DNA of 64,000 nucleotides from Mytilus trossulus (lineage: Eukaryota > Mollusca > Bivalvia > Mytilida > Mytilidae): positions 48,306,955 through 48,370,954 of the forward strand of contig NC_086375.1 in assembly GCF_036588685.1 (NCBI RefSeq). Reading direction: 5' to 3'. The translations under genes and the position numbers were made by a program. This document shows, one piece after another, positions 59,469-64,000 of this stretch. The notes below the pieces were generated by a model. It did not search any database, was not told the DNA's origin, and was given only the letters and a program-made list of their open reading frames with translations. Position 1 is the first letter of the stretch. Each line of letters begins with the position of its first letter.

Positions 59469-60203
59469 TCTATAATACTAAAATTACGAAGTCCAATTTT
59501 TCAGCCGTTATCACGTAAAAACGACGAATCAAAGAATTCAACTTTATATATCACTAATATAGTACAAAGGTGTAGATTGAAAATTACACCACTCCAGGCC
59601 CTTTTGTTTTCAACGTAATTAATATTGCCAATAATTTAAGAAGTTCCGGGTCGAGTCCGATACTGATACCAATAGTATATTCACCTGTTACCTATTACCT
59701 AATCTGTACGTTCCGCATCTGACAGGCGCACCACCAAACGGTGTATTCAGGGTTAATATGCTATATACACGGGTCATAATCACAGGGTTGACACTACTAA
59801 ATTGTCCCATAGCTACCTATTGTAGTATTTTAATCATTAAGACTTTCTAAGATAACAAGACTAAAAATGAGGAACAGTTTTCAATTTGTTAGTGGGCATA
59901 CATGACGTAAAACAGCGAATCAAAGAATTTTATCTTTATTTATAACTAATATAGGACAATGTTGTTGATTAAAAAATACTCCATTCCAGGACCTTTTGTT
60001 TTCCAAATAATTAATATTACCAATAATTGATAAGTTCCAGTTCGACAGGTTCAAACAGAAAGATTTGAAAGCAGAGAAAAACTGTGTATCTTATAATCGG
60101 CATGACTTTATCAGATGACAATACTAATACTAAAATAAAGGCTTGCGCATAGTTGTATACCTTAATTCAGTCACGAACCCGCGATATCACGGGTGTGTTC
60201 TAG
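59469..60203 (+). mobile_element. 735-bp non-autonomous Helitron-type element
   Basis: Starts TCTATAATACTAAAATTACG and ends ACCCGCGATATCACGGGTGTGTTCTAG (given in two blocks: ACCCGCGATATCACGGGT, then GTGTTCTAG). This is a 5' TC, a 3' hairpin (ACCCG/CGGGT) about ten bases before the end, and a CTRR terminus (CTAG). It lies between A (59468) and T (60204), with no target duplication, and removing it restores an unbroken minisatellite unit. Inside, a block of about 145 bp is duplicated (about 59503-59650 and 59903-60050). No helicase or Rep frame remains. Confidence 0.88.
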
Positions 60204-60600
60204 TGTTTATAAAACATCTCCTTTTGTAGTAATTAGGACTAAATTGATATGTGTAAAATATGTTAATAAAACATCTCCTTTTGTAGTATGTAGGACTAAA
60301 TTGATATGTGTAAATATGTTTATAAAACATCTCCTTTTGTAGTAATTAGGACTAAATTGATATGTGTAAAATATGTTTATAAAACATCTCCTTTTGAAGT
60401 AATTAGGACTAAATTGATATGTGTAAAATATGTTTATAAAACATCTCCTTTTGTAGTAATTAGGACTAAATTGATATGTGTAAAACATGTTTTTAAAACA
60501 TCTCCTTTTGTAGTAATTAGGACTAAATTGATGTGTGTAAAATATGTTACATCTCCTTTTGTAGTAATTGGGACTAAATTGATGTGTAAAATATGTTTTA
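60204..60600 (+). repeat. 57-bp minisatellite, right part
   Basis: About seven more units, the same as the left part; the last ones are shortened. One frame on each strand is free of stops because unit length is 57 (19 codons); these frames (about 115 and 93 codons) are repeat artefacts. Confidence 0.9.
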
Positions 60601-61033
60601 TAAGAAATGAGTCTTATGTAGACGAAACGCGCGTCTGGCGTACTAAATTATAATCCTGGTACCTTTGATAACTATTTTACACCACTAGGTCGATGCCACT
60701 GCTAGTGGACATGTCGTCCCTGAGGATATTACCAGCCCAGTAGTCAGCACTTGGGTGTTGACATGAATATCATTTATATCATCATTTTTATAAAGTCCTG
60801 TTTACAAAACTTTGAATTTTTCGAAAAAACTATGGATTTTCTTTTCCCAGGAGTAGATTACCTTAGCCGTATTTGGCACATCTTTTGGGAATTTTGGGTC
60901 CTCAATGCTCTTCAACTTTGTACTTATTTGGCTTTTTGACTGTTTTGATATGATCGTCACTGGTGAGTCTTATGTAGATGAAAAGCGTGTCTGGCGTATT
61001 AAATTATAATCCTGGTACCTTTGATAATTATTA
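60601..61033 (+). repeat. mussel GACGAAACGCGCGTCTGGC repeat, forward, with a repeated head
   Basis: GTAGACGAAACGCGCGTCTG at about 60617, GATATTACCAGCCCAGTAGT at about 60725, TTACCTTAGCCGTATTTGGC at about 60858, and the start block again as GTAGATGAAAAGCGTGTCTG at about 60974, with TATAATCCTGGTACCTTTGA after both heads. Confidence 0.75.
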
Positions 61034-61860
61034 TACAGAAATACCAGCCATGTTTAGTTCGAGTATCATTGTTTTTTTTATAACTAGAGCTCTGAGCAAA
61101 ACACAAAATTATCTAAAATAAAACAAACCAAACAAATACCAAGAACTAAATGCAAATAGGATTATTTTTTTTACCAATAGGTGATAACCACAAGAGGCAG
61201 AAATTTCAAGTGATTATTTATTCATTACCAACCTCAAAGAGGTTTTAAAATGAAGATTAGAAACAATTGTCCATATGCAAATGCTGACATAGTTGAAATG
61301 TTCTAGAACATGACTTTCAATGTTTTCTTCCTTGTACAAGACAATGAAAGGGGAGGGGTGGTGAATTATTGGTACAAGATCCATCAACAAACTCCAAGGG
61401 TTTTAAAAGAGAGCATGTTGTGATGATACACCAGAGGTGGTATGCAAACTATTGGAAGAAGAAGAAGCAGAAACAAGCTGTGATAGACAAAAACACATAA
61501 AAGCTCGTTACTAGAGACCTTCCATCAATTAATTGGCAGGACCCAATTCATTAAAGAATGTTTTACTCTTTGTCATTTTGGGTCCGTTACAGCTTGCTGT
61601 TAGGTTTGAGCCAAGCCTAGTATTGAAGGCCGTACTTTGACCTAAAATGCTTTACTTTTTACAAACTGAGACTACAAACTGAGACTTGGATGAGGAGTTG
61701 TCTCATTTGCTCTCCTATCACATCTTCTTCTATCCATGAAAGGTTTTTCTTCAAAAGTAGTGGATAGACAACAGGTGGATCATCTCTATAATTGATATGC
61801 GCCATGTACAGTTTGCAAATCTATTTTATTTCCTCAGTATAATGAACATTTTCAATGATA
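61034..61860. other. intergenic, no gene seen
   Basis: An inverted fragment of the main mussel repeat (GAGTTGTCTCATTTGCTCTC, then CATCTTCTTCTATCC) lies at about 61694-61735. A purine-rich GGAAGAAGAAGAAGCAGAAA is at about 61453. Otherwise nothing recognised. Confidence 0.4.
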
Positions 61861-61866
61861 TTTATT
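61861..61866 (-). terminator. candidate polyadenylation signal of the SR factor gene
   Basis: TTTATT on the plus strand reads AATAAA on the minus strand, 298 bp after the stop codon of the SR protein gene. Confidence 0.4.
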
Positions 61867-62163
61867 TACACATGATCAATACAGCATTACAAAATATATA
61901 AGATATTTACAATGATATTTCCCTTACATCATTGCATTAAAAAATTCAACATTAAAAAGTTAAAAGAATGGTTTGTGATTTAGCATGCTCCCAAAAAGTC
62001 TGAAAGTTTACATTATTACATCAACAAAAGCAGCATTCATCTAGCAAATGCTGTTTTATGCCATTAACTACTATTGATCCTTATGCACTAAATAATTCAC
62101 AAGTGTTTATATATTTAAATGGCAAATGAAAACATCAAAATATGATCAAACAACTCCCAAATG

Positions 62164-63576
62164 TCAATCTTTATCTCCACGGTCTTCTGGTGATTTTGAT
62201 CTGGACTTTGAAGCCTCTTTACGGTCTACACTTGGACTTCTGGATTTACTCCTACTTCTACTACGACTTCTGCTTCTTGAACTTTTACTCCTGCTACGAC
62301 TTCTACTTGCACTCCTGGACCTTCTTCCTCTTGACCTGGATCTGCTTCTACTTGGAGATCTGGACCTTTAATAAAATGTGGTTAAATCTTTACTCATAAA
62401 CAACATTTAGAATTTGTAATACATCAAATTCAATATGATAAACAAGTGAATCAGTACACTTTGGGTATGATTGTCTTCAGTTATTTCAGACCCGAAAGGT
62501 GGTCATCATTTTCACTTGTGTATACTATAAATACAGAAAATATTGGTTGTATTTGTTATTGCGATTTTTGAAGAATGCCCAAAATTGAGATTAACTTTTG
62601 CGATTTCAGGATATATGTATCAGATATCAAAATGAGAGTTCTTATTATACCAATATTCACCAAGTCACATTATTCACATTAATTTCTGAATTTACAGTAC
62701 TTAATTCATAGAATATTTATAAAGTTGTTCTTCAACATATCTTATGTAAAACATAAGGATAACAAGCATCACAAAAAATACAGTAGAGTATCTACCCTAT
62801 AGTTCTTTTTTACAAACATTTTTTATTCAGCGCCATTGAAGTCAGAATGTTGCTTCCATGGACTCAATGTAAAAATAATCATAAGTTATTTTTAAAGTCC
62901 TTACTTCCTACCCTAACTACAAGGATGGATCTGGAACCACACATACTATTTTATTTTGGCCTAAGCAATATAACAGGATACATATTTATTTTAAATTTAT
63001 ATATTTTGTTTTGCCAATATCATAAAAATATCTTACAGTAGAGGATGAAACGTTTTGCATAATTTGTATTTAAAAGGCAACTTATTAAAAATATGGTTAA
63101 AACACAATACATTAAATCTCATTAAATGTAATATAAGTTGTACAAACCTCCTCCCTCTGCTTCTACTACTACTTTTTGGTCGGTCTTCTACCAACTTGAT
63201 TTTTCTACCATTGATTTCTGTATTATCTAATTTATCCAAAGCTGCTTTCATATCGGAGTACGAGGAAAATTCAACAACTCTGCAAAAAAATTACATATTT
63301 ATTAAACAATTCCTTAGAACCCTTTTCAAAAAGAATAGTTTTACAAGAATAATATTTTTGGGTTCCTTTGAAAGGAGTAAATATGAAAACACAAACTAGG
63401 TACATTTAAAATAGATTATTTTCTCTCAAAGCATGAACATTTATTGCTTGGTTATAAATAAATCAACAATATTCATCTAATAAAAATATTATAATGACTT
63501 ACCCTTCATTTTTGTGCTGCTTGTGGGCATCAGCATATGTGACTTCTCCAGCCTGTCTCATGTAGTCTTTCAAATC
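62164..63576 (-). CDS. SR splicing factor, SRSF4/5/6 (B52) type, C-terminal exons
   Basis: Three minus-strand exons: 63576-63503, 63279-63148 and 62365-62164 (TGA), in phase. They encode the second RRM from just inside the SWQDLKD heptapeptide ([20 protein letters not shown], then [16 protein letters not shown] and [10 protein letters not shown]) and an RS domain of about 70 residues rich in SR/RS pairs, ending [11 protein letters not shown]. The RS tail is read by SR kinases and mediates spliceosome contacts; the protein binds purine-rich exonic enhancers in the nucleus. RRM1 lies beyond 64000. SRSF4, 5 and 6 share this layout, so the exact orthologue is open. Plus-strand Leu-rich frames here are the antisense of the RS domain. 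Confidence 0.92.
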
Positions 63577-64000
63577 CTTTTAAGAAAATTGTAAAACAAA
63601 GTTAGATATGTACTTAAAAATTTGCATCTCTTCAATTTCCACATAACTTTGCATTATACCTACCTACCTATATTTAATCCTCATTCTTGGAAAATATTTC
63701 TGGTTTTATCAAGCTATCAATGTAAAGAAAAACTTACAAAAATCCTGGCTGCATGATGGGGAATGGGAACAACAATACTGCATGAAAACTTTTGGTGTTT
63801 TGATTTCAAAGCTCTTGTGTTAGGCCAAATTTAGGGAATCGAATCATGCTTGTGATTGTAAGGCACATTAAATGAACTTCTGAATGCAGTGCAAGTTTTA
63901 AGGCTTTTTTTAATGTTTTGAGTATTCATAATAATAACAATTGACACCTAGGTTTTTGTACTTTATGGAAACTTATCCTTATATAAAAAAATAAATTTGA
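63577..64000 (-). other. intron of the SR factor gene
   Basis: The sequence upstream (on the minus strand) of the acceptor TTTTCTTAAAAG. No RRM1 exon is recognised before the window ends. Confidence 0.6.

Noticed and set aside
60207-60653. Long frames on both strands (93 and 115 codons)
   Set aside because: They are translations of the 57-bp minisatellite, which has a period divisible by three and no stops; no start context or homology.
62126-62399. Plus-strand Leu-rich frames (81 and 85 codons)
   Set aside because: They are the antisense of the RS-repeat exon of the SR splicing factor; the minus-strand frame has splice sites and family match.
1-64000. CRISPR arrays, operons, prokaryotic mobile elements
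   Set aside because: The window is clearly eukaryotic with spliced genes; no array of short direct repeats with unique spacers is present.

Overview
The window looks like nuclear DNA of a marine mussel (Mytilus or a close bivalve relative). It is AT-rich, its genes are split by long introns, and it is full of dispersed repeat families that I recognise as typical of mussel genomes: one with the core AAGAAGATGTGGTATGATTG, one carrying GACGAAACGCGCGTCTGGC, and a microsatellite-bearing family with CTGTGCGTCCGTCCG. The species call rests on memory of these families, not on a search.

Six protein-coding genes can be built exon by exon with matching splice phases. (1) 638-2542 (+): last three exons of a probable SAM-dependent methyltransferase. 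(2) 6971-13781 (-) and (3) 17355-24141 (+): a head-to-head pair of seven-exon RDH13-like short-chain dehydrogenases of 339 and 324 residues, with almost identical exon lengths and phases. (4) 28427-29158 (+): a SERTA-domain protein of the SERTAD/CDCA4 family in one coding exon, followed by a long AU-rich tract. (5) 36301-47995 (+): a complete FEZ1/FEZ2/UNC-76 orthologue of eight coding exons, ending in a five-codon terminal exon. (6) 62164-63576 (-): the last three coding exons of an SRSF4/5/6-like SR splicing factor.

The main biological observation is that both SDR paralogues keep the fold and cofactor motifs but have damaged catalytic centres. Both have Ala where the catalytic Ser should be. 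In addition, gene 2 has Phe for the catalytic Tyr and gene 3 has Gln for the catalytic Lys. They look like a pair of expressed pseudoenzymes, or enzymes with changed chemistry. The second observation is a nearly identical 1,210-bp tandem duplication that copies the FEZ terminal exon and carries a 21-bp templated filler at the junction.

The interval 49-62 kb holds no recognisable host gene beyond a probable FEZ 3' untranslated region. It is a mobile-element field: a decayed LINE endonuclease, a second reverse-transcriptase relic split by another repeat, a 975-bp TIR element with TTA target duplications and a nested inverted repeat, and a 57-bp minisatellite cut exactly between A and T by a 735-bp Helitron-type element. 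Several other foldback and TIR elements with clear target duplications sit in introns. No operons, bacterial signals, CRISPR arrays, rRNA or convincing tRNA genes were seen.
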